This document shows, piece after piece, positions 29,033-37,318 of a DNA stretch of 64,000 nt. The translations under genes and the position numbers were made by a program. Under the pieces are notes generated by a model. The model made no database searches. It saw nothing but the letters and a program-made list of their open reading frames with translations, and had not been told where the DNA came from. Position 1 is the stretch's first letter; each line of letters starts with the position of its first letter. This DNA comes from Paracidovorax avenae (GTDB lineage: Bacteria; Pseudomonadota; Gammaproteobacteria; Burkholderiales; Burkholderiaceae_C): positions 1,550,001 to 1,614,000 of the forward strand of contig NZ_CP156079.1 of assembly GCF_040892545.1 (NCBI RefSeq). Reading direction: 5' to 3'.

Positions 29033-30202
29033 ATGAAAATCGTCGATATCGTCGAATCCACCCGCCCCATCAAGTCCGACATCCGCAACGCGTATATCGA
29101 CTTTTCCAAGATGACGCTGAGCCTCGTCGCCGTCGTCACCGACGTCGTGCGCGATGGCAAGCCCGTGATCGGCTACGGCTTCAACTCCAACGGCCGCTAC
29201 GGCCAGGGCGCGCTCATGCGCGACCGCTTCATCCCCCGCGTGCTGGAGGCCGACCCCGCCTCTCTGGTCCATGACACCGGCGACAACCTCTGCCCCCACA
29301 AGATCTGGGCGCGCATGATGATCAACGAAAAGCCCGGCGGCCACGGCGAGCGCTCCGTCGCCGTGGGCACCATCGACATGGCCGTGTGGGACGCCGTGGC
29401 CAAGATCGCCGGCAAGCCCCTCTACCAACTGCTCGCCGAGCGCTACGGCAACGGCAAGCCTGCCAACCCGCGCGTCTTCGTCTATGCGGCCGGCGGCTAC
29501 TACTACCCCGGCAAGGGGCTGGACGGCCTGAAGAAAGAGATGGAAAGCTACCTGGCGCGCGGCTACTCCGTCGTCAAGATGAAGATCGGCGGCGCAACCC
29601 TGGCCGACGACTGCGAGCGCATCGAATCGGTCCTCAAGATCCTCGGCCCCGGCCAGCAACTCGCCGTGGACGCCAACGGCCGCTTCGACCTCAAGACCGC
29701 CATCGACTACGGCCATGCGCTGTCGCAATACCCGCTCTTCTGGTACGAGGAAGCCGGCGACCCGCTGGACTACGAGCTGCAGGCGAAGCTGGGCGAGGTC
29801 TATCAGGGCCCCATGGCCACGGGCGAGAACCTCTTTTCCATGCAGGACGCACGCAACCTCATCCGCCACGGCGGCATGCGCCCCGACCGCGACTGGCTGC
29901 AGTTCGACTGCGCCCTGAGCTACGGCCTGGTCGAATACCTGCGCACGCTGGACATGCTCAAGGAACACGGCTGGTCCCCCAGCCGCTGCATCCCCCACGG
30001 CGGGCACCAGATGTCCCTGGCGATCGCCGCCGGCTTGGGCCTGGGCGGCAACGAAAGCTATCCCGACCTGTTCCAGCCCTATGGCGGCTTCCCGGATGGG
30101 GTGAAGGTGGACAACGGCTACGTCACGCTGCCCCCGCTGCCCGGGATCGGATTCGAAGGCAAGTCCGACCTGATCGCCGAGATGCGCGCGCTCGCGTCCT
30201 GA
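29033..30202 (+). CDS. tarD: D(-)-tartrate dehydratase (enolase superfamily)
   Basis: A 389-residue member of the enolase superfamily matching Bradyrhizobium TarD at every catalytic position that I know: Lys184 in VVKMKIGG, metal ligands Asp213 (VDANG), Glu239 (YEE) and Glu265 (GEN), and the acid His322 in PHGGHQ. TarD dehydrates D-tartrate to enol-oxaloacetate, feeding the TCA cycle. The length equals that of the characterised enzyme, so no truncation is present. It is the last gene of the aldolase/Bug/SDR operon. Related substrates such as other aldaric acids cannot be excluded, but the residue numbering match makes tartrate the best guess. Confidence 0.92.
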   Translation: MKIVDIVESTRPIKSDIRNAYIDFSKMTLSLVAVVTDVVRDGKPVIGYGFNSNGRYGQGALMRDRFIPRVLEADPASLVHDTGDNLCPHKIWARMMINEKPGGHGERSVAVGTIDMAVWDAVAKIAGKPLYQLLAERYGNGKPANPRVFVYAAGGYYYPGKGLDGLKKEMESYLARGYSVVKMKIGGATLADDCERIESVLKILGPGQQLAVDANGRFDLKTAIDYGHALSQYPLFWYEEAGDPLDYELQAKLGEVYQGPMATGENLFSMQDARNLIRHGGMRPDRDWLQFDCALSYGLVEYLRTLDMLKEHGWSPSRCIPHGGHQMSLAIAAGLGLGGNESYPDLFQPYGGFPDGVKVDNGYVTLPPLPGIGFEGKSDLIAEMRALAS

Positions 30203-30224
30203 CTGACTGGCGCGGCCTGCCAAG

Positions 30225-30256
30225 GCGCGCGGGGCGGCTGTCTGCCCCCGCCGCGC
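30225..30256. terminator. GC-rich hairpin between convergent tarD and aroQ
   Basis: An inverted repeat with a GGGGC/GCCCC core and flanking GCGC arms lies in the 69-base gap between the two convergent stop codons. There is no T run on either strand, so termination here would be weak or Rho-assisted. Confidence 0.35.
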
Positions 30257-30271
30257 ACCTGGCTTCACGCT

Positions 30272-30718
30272 TTACGCGGCCTTGGCCCGAGCGTGGCTGA
30301 CGGCGACGCGCAGCGCCGTCAGATAGCTGTCCACTCCGAACCCCGCGATCTGCCCCTGCACGATCTCGGCGAACACCGAGTGGTGCCGGAACGGCTCGCG
30401 CGCGTGGATGTTGGACATGTGCAGTTCGACGATGGGGCAGGCCAGGATGGCCAGCGCGTCGCGGATGCCGTAGCTGTAGTGCGTCCAGGCGCCGGCGTTC
30501 AGCATCACGCCATCGACCCCGTCGAAGTAGGCCTGGTGGATGCGCTCGCACATCGCGCCTTCGTAGTTGGTCTGGAAGCTCTCCACCTCCACGCCCAGTT
30601 CGCCCGCCAGGTCCCGCAGCTGGCCGTCGATCTGCGCCAGCGTGATCGTGCCGTACTGCTTCGGGTCGCGCTTGCCGAACATGTTGTGGTTGATGCCGTG
30701 CAGCATGAGGAATTTCAT
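30272..30718 (-). CDS. aroQ: Type II 3-dehydroquinate dehydratase (variant)
   Basis: A 148-residue enzyme of the dodecameric type II dehydroquinase family, which converts 3-dehydroquinate to 3-dehydroshikimate. Catalytic residues are in place: Arg17 and Tyr22 in the mobile lid, Asn74, His80, His100 and Arg111. The usual GPNLNLLG motif is changed to GINHNMFG and the lid to GKRDPKQYG, and GAYTHTS is GAWTHYS. This divergence and its place in an operon with a CoA-transferase suggest a catabolic paralogue rather than the biosynthetic enzyme. The start at 30718 fits the family; a longer reading frame upstream is not supported. It is the last gene of a six-gene minus-strand operon. Confidence 0.9.
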   Translation of the reverse strand: MKFLMLHGINHNMFGKRDPKQYGTITLAQIDGQLRDLAGELGVEVESFQTNYEGAMCERIHQAYFDGVDGVMLNAGAWTHYSYGIRDALAILACPIVELHMSNIHAREPFRHHSVFAEIVQGQIAGFGVDSYLTALRVAVSHARAKAA

Positions 30719-30747
30719 CGGTCTTGTCTCCGGTAAGGCGCGCGCCA

Positions 30748-31569
30748 TCAGCGCAGCGGCACGGTCAGCTTGGCGATGACGGCGGCGGTATCGGGTCGCA
30801 CGCCGCGCCACCAGTCGAAGGCCTCGGCCGCCTGTTCCACCAGCATGCCGACGCCGTCTGCCAGCCGCTGCACGCCGGCCTGCTGCGCCAGCTGCAGGAA
30901 GGGCGTCAGGCCCTTGCCGTAGGCCAGCTCGTAGGCCAGTCCTTCCGGCGCGAACACGGTGGCCGGCACGGGCGGCAGTTCGCCGCGCAGGCTGGCCGAT
31001 GTGGCGTTGAAGACGAGGTCGAAGCGCTGGCCTTCCAGGTCCCCATAGCCGCAGCCGCGCAGCGCGCCGTGCGCCTGCAACTCGTGCGCCAGCGCCTGGG
31101 CCTTGTCGACCGTGCGGTTCGCGATGACCAGCTCGGCGGGCACCTGTTCCAGGAAGGGCAGCAGTGCGCCACGCGTGGCGCCGCCCGCGCCCAGGATGAG
31201 CACGCGCTTGCCGCGCAGGGCGAAGCCCAGGTTGCCCACCACGTCGCGCGTCAGGCCCACGCCGTCGAAGTTCTCGGCCAGCACGCGCTCGCCCTCGAAC
31301 TTCAGCGCGTTCACGGCGCCCGCCAGGCTGGCGCGCGCCGACCGCTCGGTGGCCCAGGCGAAGGCGTCGAGCTTGAAGGGCGCGGTGACGTTCATGCCGC
31401 GGCCGCCCGCCGCACGGAAGGCGGCGGCGTCTTCGGCGAACTGCCCGACGCGCCCTTCGATGGCGGTATAGACCATATCCTGCTCGGTCGCGTCGGCGAA
31501 CATGCCGTGGATCAGCGGCGACTTGGTGTGGCCGATGGGGTTGCCGATGACGGCGTACTGGTCGCTCAT
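30748..31569 (-). CDS. aroE: Shikimate/quinate dehydrogenase family protein
   Basis: A 273-residue NAD(P)-dependent dehydrogenase. It keeps the substrate motif GNPIGHTKSP (TKS at 15-17 where biosynthetic enzymes usually have SKS), the catalytic Lys66 in NVTAPFK, Asp102 in ENFDG (usually NTDG) and the nucleotide motif GAGGATRG. Such enzymes oxidise or reduce the 3-position of shikimate or quinate. It overlaps the upstream CoA-transferase stop as ATGA. The variant residues and the neighbours (aroQ type, PQQ quinate-type dehydrogenase at 43.3-45.7 kb) suggest a role in quinate/shikimate catabolism or another hydroxy-acid oxidation. Confidence 0.88.
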   Translation of the reverse strand: MSDQYAVIGNPIGHTKSPLIHGMFADATEQDMVYTAIEGRVGQFAEDAAAFRAAGGRGMNVTAPFKLDAFAWATERSARASLAGAVNALKFEGERVLAENFDGVGLTRDVVGNLGFALRGKRVLILGAGGATRGALLPFLEQVPAELVIANRTVDKAQALAHELQAHGALRGCGYGDLEGQRFDLVFNATSASLRGELPPVPATVFAPEGLAYELAYGKGLTPFLQLAQQAGVQRLADGVGMLVEQAAEAFDWWRGVRPDTAAVIAKLTVPLR

Positions 31570-32822
31570 GACTTCATCTCCTGGGTGTAGAGCACGCCGT
31601 CGGCCTGCATCGCGGCGATTTGCTCGGTGCCGTAGCCCAGCGCTGCGGCGATCTCGGCGTTGTGCTGGCCCAGGTCCGGTGCGACCTGGCGGATGGTCGT
31701 ATCGCAGCCCGAGAACCTGAAGGGCAGGTTGGGCAGCCGGATCTTGCCGAGCACGGGATGGTCCTGCTCCACCACCATGCCGCGCGCCTGGATCTGGGGG
31801 TCCGCCAGCACCTCGTCGATGCGCTGCACCTTGGCGCAGGGCACATCGATGCCGTCCAGCAGCGCCAGCACCTCGGCCACCTGTCGGGCTGCCACCCAGG
31901 GCTTGACCACGGACAGGATCTCCAGGCGATGGGCGTTGCGGCCGGTGGTCGTGTGAAAGCGCGCATCGGTGCCGAAGCCGGCCGGCCCGCCGTGGGCCTC
32001 GACCATCGCCGCGAAGCGCTTCCAGGCGTCGTCCACCTGCGCGGCGATCACCAGGTCGCCGTCGGCCGCGCGGAACACGCCGTAGAGCGTGGAGGTGGGC
32101 ATGTCGTGCCCGGTCTGCTCGGGCAACACCTGGCCGCCCGACAGGGTGTAGCACTGCACGGCGTATTCGTGCATGGACACCAGCGTGTCGTAGAGCGCCA
32201 TGTCGATGTGCTGGCCCCGGCCGCTCTTCACGCGGCCCAGCAGGGCGGCGTTGATGGCCGCGACGGCGTGGATGCCCGTGTACATGTCGCCCAGCGAGAT
32301 GCGCAGCAGCGGCGGCGCCTCGCCCGGCGTGCCCACCATCTGCATGATGCCGCTCTTGGCCTCGGCGATCAGGCCGAAGCCGGCGCGGTGCGCGTCGGGG
32401 CCGGTGTGGCCGTAGGCGGAGATGGAGCAGTACACCAGGCCGGGGTTGCGCTGGCTCAGCTCGGCATAGCCCAGGCCCAATTTATCCAGCGCGCCAGGGC
32501 GGTAGTTCTCGATGAACACATCGGCGCTGTCCACCAGCTTGTGCATCAGCGCCTTGCCGCGCGGATCCTTGGTGTTGACCGACAGGCCCTGCTTGCCCAT
32601 GTTGAGCTGCAGGAAGTAGCCCGAATACGCGTCGTCCTCGCCCACGAACCAGGCGTGGTGGCGGCCCGCGTCGCCGGTGACCGGGCGCTCGACCTTGATG
32701 ACCTCGGCGCCCAGGCCCGCCAGGCAGCGGCCCACGTAGGGCCCGGCCAGGAAGTGCGAATAGTCGATGACGCGGATGCCGGCCAGCGGCAGCGGCTGGG
32801 TATTGTTCTGCGCAGCGCTCAT
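31566..32822 (-). CDS. CaiB/BaiF family III CoA-transferase
   Basis: A 418-residue CoA-transferase with the family features IRVIDYSHFLAGPYVGRCLAGLGAEVIKVE, NMGKQGLSVNTKDPRGK and the catalytic Asp179 in ISLGDMYTG. The C-terminal part is intact. It lies in a six-gene operon: it overlaps the aroE-type gene and the MaoC gene by four bases each (ATGA), which indicates tight coupling. It presumably activates an acid that the MaoC hydratase then hydrates as its CoA ester. It is clearly different from the other CoA-transferase in the window (21041-22264). Confidence 0.92.
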   Translation of the reverse strand: MSAAQNNTQPLPLAGIRVIDYSHFLAGPYVGRCLAGLGAEVIKVERPVTGDAGRHHAWFVGEDDAYSGYFLQLNMGKQGLSVNTKDPRGKALMHKLVDSADVFIENYRPGALDKLGLGYAELSQRNPGLVYCSISAYGHTGPDAHRAGFGLIAEAKSGIMQMVGTPGEAPPLLRISLGDMYTGIHAVAAINAALLGRVKSGRGQHIDMALYDTLVSMHEYAVQCYTLSGGQVLPEQTGHDMPTSTLYGVFRAADGDLVIAAQVDDAWKRFAAMVEAHGGPAGFGTDARFHTTTGRNAHRLEILSVVKPWVAARQVAEVLALLDGIDVPCAKVQRIDEVLADPQIQARGMVVEQDHPVLGKIRLPNLPFRFSGCDTTIRQVAPDLGQHNAEIAAALGYGTEQIAAMQADGVLYTQEMKS

Positions 32823-33298
32823 GCGGGCCTCCGCGGAATCATCAGGCGGTGCTCGCCCTTCTGCACGACCTCGCCGTGCTGGTTGACCAGTTCCGAGGGC
32901 AGGATGACGATGCCCCAGCCCGGCCGGCTCTTCGATGCGCGCAGCCCGGTGACCGTGAAGCGCACATGCAGCCGGTCATCGATCTTGATGGGCAGCAGGA
33001 AGTCCCAGGTCCAGCCCAGCGACATGCCGGGCAGGAAGCGGTATTCGCTGCGCGTCTTCAGGCCGTCGGCGATCGAGAGTCCCAACAGGCCGTGCGCCAC
33101 ACGGGTGCCGAAGGGCGTGGTCTTGGCGTAGTCCTCGTCGATGTGGACCGGCGTGTAGTCGCCGGTCAGCTCGGCATAGGCGTTGATGCGGGCCTCGGTC
33201 ACTTCGTACTCGGGGCTGGTGCAGGTGTCGCCCTCGCGGGCGTCGTCCCAGTACTTCTCGGGCGTGTCGAAGTGCTGGGGAGGCGGGGTCAGTTGCAT
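32819..33298 (-). CDS. MaoC-family hydratase/dehydratase
   Basis: A 159-residue hot-dog-fold protein. The hydratase-2 motif is visible as AELTGDYTPVHIDEDYA, where Asp and His (in the DYTPVH segment) form the catalytic pair, followed by FGTRVAHGLLGLSIADGL. MaoC enzymes hydrate enoyl-CoA esters with R-stereochemistry. Start at 33298, 25 bases after the VOC gene stop, and the stop overlaps the CoA-transferase start. Together with that CoA-transferase it forms a plausible activation-hydration pair. The substrate is unknown. Confidence 0.9.
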   Translation of the reverse strand: MQLTPPPQHFDTPEKYWDDAREGDTCTSPEYEVTEARINAYAELTGDYTPVHIDEDYAKTTPFGTRVAHGLLGLSIADGLKTRSEYRFLPGMSLGWTWDFLLPIKIDDRLHVRFTVTGLRASKSRPGWGIVILPSELVNQHGEVVQKGEHRLMIPRRPA

Positions 33299-33323
33299 GT
33301 CGTCGTGTCTCCGTAGTTGGTTA

Positions 33324-33734
33324 TCAGCCGCGCGGCTTCACGGCCAGGGCCTGGGCCACGCTGCCCGGGGCGGCCTGGATCAGTTCGACGGCCAGGCCGT
33401 CGGGCAGCTGCAGCCAGTTGCGGCCCTGCGGCAGCACCTTTACGCCCCAGGGCGCAGCGGCTGCCAGGGCGGCTTCCAGGTCGTCCACCATCACGCCCAG
33501 ATGGGCCAGCCAGCCGGCATCGTTGCTGGGCGGCGCCTGGAAATCGGGCGTCGCCATCAGCTGCAGGCCGCCGAGCGTCCAGTACTGGTGCGGGTCGTCG
33601 GTGGGGCCGTCGATCTCGCGCACGTCCATGCCCAGCACGTCGTAGAAGAAGCGGATGTGCCAGTGGATGTCGCGCACGCGGATGGCGACGTGTTCGACGT
33701 AGGCCTTCGTGGGCGGGGTGGAGGGGAGGGGCAT
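33324..33734 (-). CDS. VOC (glyoxalase/bleomycin-resistance) superfamily protein
   Basis: A 136-residue protein made of two beta-alpha-beta-beta-beta units of the vicinal-oxygen-chelate fold. Possible metal ligands are His15 (EHVAIRV), the His in AHLGVMVDD and the Glu in AVELIQ. Enzymes of this fold include glyoxalase I, methylmalonyl-CoA epimerase and ring-cleaving dioxygenases; the short length fits an isomerase- or lyase-type member. It lies between the PanE-type reductase and the MaoC gene in the operon. An epimerase acting on a CoA ester would fit the neighbours, but that is inference. Confidence 0.85.
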   Translation of the reverse strand: MPLPSTPPTKAYVEHVAIRVRDIHWHIRFFYDVLGMDVREIDGPTDDPHQYWTLGGLQLMATPDFQAPPSNDAGWLAHLGVMVDDLEAALAAAAPWGVKVLPQGRNWLQLPDGLAVELIQAAPGSVAQALAVKPRG

Positions 33735-33769
33735 GTTGGGTGTCTCCGTGTCGGTGGGGGGAACCGCTC

Positions 33770-34699
33770 TCAGCGGGCCTGGCGCGCGCGTTCGATGCCT
33801 TTGATGCAGGCCACCAGCGTGGCGTTGACGGGGGTGGGCACGCCGTATCGCTGTCCCCAGCGCACGACGGCGCCGTTGATGAAATCGATCTCCGTGATGG
33901 AGCCCTTTTCCAGGCTCTGCAGCATCGAGGTCTTGAAGTCGTCGGGCAGGCCGGCGGCGGCCTTGGCCCAGGGGGTCTTCGGGTCGGTGTGGGAAAGCGG
34001 CACACCGCTGGCCCGCGCTACGTCCATCGCCTCCTGCACGGCCGCCACGGCGGTCGCCTCGATCTCGGGGATGGCATAGAGCGGGCCGTAGGTCAGGCCG
34101 GTGATGCCGCTCACCGCGCCCGTGGCGACGTTGATGAGCAGCTTGTCCCAGATGGTGCTCATGATCGTCGTGCTGACCGTGGTGCGCAGGCTGGCGGCCT
34201 CGAAGGTGGCGGCGATGTCCCGCACGCGCGCGCTGTCGCGGCCATCCAGTTCGCCGATCAGCGTTTCCTTGCCCTCGGTGCCGCTGATGATGTGGCCGGG
34301 CCCGAGCATCACGCCGCCCACGTAGGTCTTGCCGGCGATGACGCGCTCACGGCCGATGGCCTCGGCCAGGATGTCCTCGTGTCCCAGCCCGTTCTGCAGC
34401 GACAGCACGGTCGTGCCGGGGCCGATCAGCGGCATCGCTGCGCGGATCGCCTCCTGCGTGTGGAAGGACTTCACGAGCACGATGACCAGTTCGGCCGGCG
34501 CGAGGGCCGCGCAGTCCCGCTCGGCACGCACCGCGACGCAGCGCTCGCCTGCCGGCCCGCGCATGCGCAGCCCGTGGGCACGGATCGCGTCCACATGGGC
34601 CTGGTTGCGGTTGATGAGCACCACGTCGTTGCCGGCCTCCGCCAGCGAACCCCCGATGGCGCAACCCAATGCGCCGGCGCCCAGCACTGCGATCTTCAT
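33770..34699 (-). CDS. 2-dehydropantoate 2-reductase (ApbA/PanE) family protein
   Basis: A 309-residue NADP-dependent 2-oxo-acid reductase. The nucleotide motif GAGALGCAIGG opens the protein; the catalytic Lys lies in STIWDKLLINV and the C-terminal domain has GKEIDFINGAVV-like sequence. PanE makes pantoate in CoA synthesis, but this gene is the first of a catabolic operon behind a divergent LysR gene, so it may reduce or oxidise another branched 2-oxo or hydroxy acid. Start at 34699 with AGGAGATG-type ribosome site. A second family member is at 38330-39298; a single genome normally needs only one for pantothenate. Confidence 0.88.
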   Translation of the reverse strand: MKIAVLGAGALGCAIGGSLAEAGNDVVLINRNQAHVDAIRAHGLRMRGPAGERCVAVRAERDCAALAPAELVIVLVKSFHTQEAIRAAMPLIGPGTTVLSLQNGLGHEDILAEAIGRERVIAGKTYVGGVMLGPGHIISGTEGKETLIGELDGRDSARVRDIAATFEAASLRTTVSTTIMSTIWDKLLINVATGAVSGITGLTYGPLYAIPEIEATAVAAVQEAMDVARASGVPLSHTDPKTPWAKAAAGLPDDFKTSMLQSLEKGSITEIDFINGAVVRWGQRYGVPTPVNATLVACIKGIERARQAR

Positions 34700-34759
34700 C
34701 AAATGCATCTCCTGTGAATGGGCGCCATTCTTGGCGCTGCATGCCATGAGGTAAATCGC

Positions 34760-34779
34760 ATGGACAACATACACTCCAT
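34760..34779. promoter_or_regulatory. Inverted repeat in the LysR/PanE divergent region
   Basis: ATGGA and TCCAT are separated by ten bases in the 112-base gap between the divergent reductase operon and the LysR gene. The position and size fit a LysR recognition site (T-N11-A type) that would control both directions. Confidence 0.5.
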
Positions 34780-34811
34780 GTCGATCCCACATGAAGCTAC
34801 CGGAGGCACCG

Positions 34812-35750
34812 ATGTCCGACATTCCCCTGCTGGACGGCAGGCAGCTGCAGCTGATGGACCTGCTCTACAGCACCGGCAGCGTCACGCGCACCGCCGAGGC
34901 GCTGGGCCAGACCCAGCCCACCGTCAGCATCTGGCTGGCACGGCTGCGCACGCAGCTCGGCGATCCGCTGTTCGTGCGCACTCCCCAAGGCATGCGGCCC
35001 ACGCCCCGCGTGGAGGCCATGATCGAGACCGTGCGCGACGTTTTGCGGGGGCTGCGGTCCATCGCCGAGTCGCAGTCGGTCTTCGACCCCGCGACCATGC
35101 CGCGGAGCTTCCGCATCTTCATGACCGATGCCAGCCACATCACCCTGCTGCCGCGCCTTTTCTCGCAGGTGCGCGCGCTGGCGCCAGGCGTGTCGCTGGA
35201 GGCCGCGCCCATCCACGCCGGCATGGGCGCGGAACTGGAATCGGGCGCCGCGGATCTGGCGCTGGGCTTCATCCCCACGCTGGACGCCGGCTTCTACCAG
35301 CAGGCGCTTTATGAGCAGGACTGGGTGTGCCTGGCGCATCCCGGCCACCCGCGCATCCGCCCCGGCACCTTCGGGCTGGACGACTACAGCCGCGAGGCGC
35401 ACGCCGGCATCGTCTATGGCACGGGCGCCCAGCTGCTTGACGCCACGATCCGCCGCCTGGACGTCGAGCGGCGCCTGGCGCTGAGCCTCCCCGGCTTCCT
35501 CGGACTGCCGGCAATCCTCTCCACCACCGACCTGATCGCCACGCTGCCCCGCCACATCGGCGAAACCCTGGCCGCCATCGGCGGTTTGCAGGTGCTGGAC
35601 TGCCCGGTCCCGATCCCGGGCTTCCAGGTCCGGCAGCACTGGCATACGCGCTTCCACCAGGATCCTGGCAATCGCTGGCTGCGGGGGGTTTGCGCGGGGC
35701 TCTTCCTCCGTGCAGCTGATACGGCCCAGCCAGACCTTTCAGGTGCCTGA
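34812..35750 (+). CDS. LysR-family regulator of the AroQ/AroE/CoA-transferase operon
   Basis: A 312-residue LysR-type regulator. The HTH (about residues 8-66) shows LLYSTGSVTRTAEALGQTQPTVSIWLARLR and the linker ends in ALSLP; the effector domain has MTDASHITLLPRL, resembling regulators of the DntR/NahR-LinR type that sense aromatic or hydroaromatic acids. The start at 34812 has CGGAGG five bases upstream; an ATG at 34791 is less well placed. It is divergent from the six-gene operon and shares the inverted-repeat operator region. It is therefore the predicted activator of that operon. Confidence 0.92.
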   Translation: MSDIPLLDGRQLQLMDLLYSTGSVTRTAEALGQTQPTVSIWLARLRTQLGDPLFVRTPQGMRPTPRVEAMIETVRDVLRGLRSIAESQSVFDPATMPRSFRIFMTDASHITLLPRLFSQVRALAPGVSLEAAPIHAGMGAELESGAADLALGFIPTLDAGFYQQALYEQDWVCLAHPGHPRIRPGTFGLDDYSREAHAGIVYGTGAQLLDATIRRLDVERRLALSLPGFLGLPAILSTTDLIATLPRHIGETLAAIGGLQVLDCPVPIPGFQVRQHWHTRFHQDPGNRWLRGVCAGLFLRAADTAQPDLSGA

Positions 35751-35843
35751 CAGCCCTCCCGTGCGACATCTCTGATCTCCGATGAGACGCATGGGCATGC
35801 GCTTGCCCGGTCACGGCCCCACGGCAATCGACCCGGCGGCCAG

Positions 35844-36644
35844 TCAATGCACTGGCCGCCCCAACCACCGGCTCGCCCGCGATATCCCGTAATTCACCAG
35901 GCAATACACCGCCGCCACGACGAGATACACCGGCACCAGCGAGTGGTAGTTGGCGATCAGCACCTTGGCGTTCTGCATCAGCTCGCCATAGGTCACGACA
36001 TAGCCGAAGGTGGTGTCCTTCACCACGATGACCAGTTGCGCGACCAGGGCCGGGACGATGTAGCGCAGGGCCTGGGGGAAGACGATGGTGAAGAAGACCT
36101 GGGTTTCGGTGAGCCCCAGGCTGCGTGCGGCCTCGGTCTGGCCGCGGGGGACGGCGAGCACGCCGGCGCGATAGACCTCGGCCACCACGGCGGCGGTGCT
36201 CAGGGCGATGGGCAGCGTCAGCATCCAGTAGGTGCTGAGCTTGATGCCGGCCGAGGGCAGCACCAGAAAGCACAGGTAGATGAGCAGCAGCGTCGGCGTG
36301 CCCCGCAGGAATTCGATGGCCGCGATGCTGGGCCAGCGCACGATGCGGGACCGCGCCAGGCGCCCGGCCATCAGTACCAGGCCCAGGGCCAGCGCGATGG
36401 CGGCGCCCATCGCCGCCGACTGCAGCGTGCCGAGCAGGCCCTTGGCGAGGAAGGCCCAGGTCGTGGGCCAGGCGAAGAATTGCCAGAGCCGGCCTTCCAG
36501 CTGTCCGGCGGAGTGAAAGCGGTAGGCGATGCCGGCGGCCAGCAGGAGCAGCAGGCCCGCCGCGATCACGCTGACCACCTGGGTGATGGTGCGCGCCCGG
36601 GGGCTGGGCGCGCCGAACAAGGTGTCTTCCAGGGAGCGGCTCAT
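35844..36644 (-). CDS. Amino-acid ABC transporter permease (GltK-like)
   Basis: A 266-residue inner-membrane permease of the His/Glu/Gln family with about five to six helices. The EAA-type loop is seen in EVYRAGVLAVPRGQTEAARSLG, which binds the ATPase. It overlaps the second permease by four bases (ATGA), and the binding-protein gene lies upstream, so one polar-amino-acid importer is encoded. No ATP-binding subunit is present in the window; the complex would need one from elsewhere. The N-terminal extension of about 20 residues (MSRSLEDTLFGAPSPRA) is unremarkable. Confidence 0.92.
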   Translation of the reverse strand: MSRSLEDTLFGAPSPRARTITQVVSVIAAGLLLLLAAGIAYRFHSAGQLEGRLWQFFAWPTTWAFLAKGLLGTLQSAAMGAAIALALGLVLMAGRLARSRIVRWPSIAAIEFLRGTPTLLLIYLCFLVLPSAGIKLSTYWMLTLPIALSTAAVVAEVYRAGVLAVPRGQTEAARSLGLTETQVFFTIVFPQALRYIVPALVAQLVIVVKDTTFGYVVTYGELMQNAKVLIANYHSLVPVYLVVAAVYCLVNYGISRASRWLGRPVH

Positions 36645-37306
36645 CGCAGTATGCGCACTTTCTTGTCCAGCGCGGCGCCGGCCCAGGCGATGAGCAGGCC
36701 GGTCGCCACGTACATCGCGGCGGCCACTGCGAACGCGGCCATGCCGGCGGCGGAATCATTGGCGAGCTTGGAGACGAGCGCGGTCAGTTCCCGGCCTGGC
36801 ATGGGCACCTGCGATGCGAGCGAGGTGGACAGCATCAGCGCGATGAGCAGCGAGGTCATCGGCTGCACCACCGAGCGCAGCGCCTGCGGCAGCACGACCG
36901 AATAGATGATCCGCGCGGGCCGCATGCCGAGGCTGAGCGCGGCCTCGATCTGGCCGCTGGGAATGGTGTTGATGCCCGAGCGCAGGTAGTCGGCCGTGAA
37001 GGCGGAGCAGACCAGGATCAGCGTGAGAATGACGCTGGGCTCGTAGTCGATCACGAATTCGAGATCGGGCAGCGCGAACACGATGAAGATCAGCAGCGCC
37101 ACGCTGGGGATGTTGCGGAAGACCTCCACGTAGAACGTGAGGAAGCCGCGCAGCGGAGGCAGGGGAAAGAGCCGCAGCGCCGCCACGGCCGCGCCCAGCA
37201 CGACACCCGGCACGAACGACAGTGCGGTGAGCTTCCACGTCAGCAAAAGGGCCTGCCAGAAGGCAGGCCCATGGTCGGCGAGGAGCCTGGAGATGTTGTC
37301 GCCCAT
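36641..37306 (-). CDS. Amino-acid ABC transporter permease (GltJ-like)
   Basis: A 221-residue permease of the same family, with about five helices and the EAA loop DYLRSGINTIPSGQIEAALSLG. It pairs with the product of 35844-36644 to form the translocation pore. The binding-protein gene ends 12 bases upstream of its start. The combination of two distinct permeases and a GluB-type binding protein is typical of glutamate/aspartate or glutamine systems. Substrate is inferred from family only. Confidence 0.92.
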   Translation of the reverse strand: MGDNISRLLADHGPAFWQALLLTWKLTALSFVPGVVLGAAVAALRLFPLPPLRGFLTFYVEVFRNIPSVALLIFIVFALPDLEFVIDYEPSVILTLILVCSAFTADYLRSGINTIPSGQIEAALSLGMRPARIIYSVVLPQALRSVVQPMTSLLIALMLSTSLASQVPMPGRELTALVSKLANDSAAGMAAFAVAAAMYVATGLLIAWAGAALDKKVRILR

Positions 37307-37318
37307 CGTTCCGTTCGG

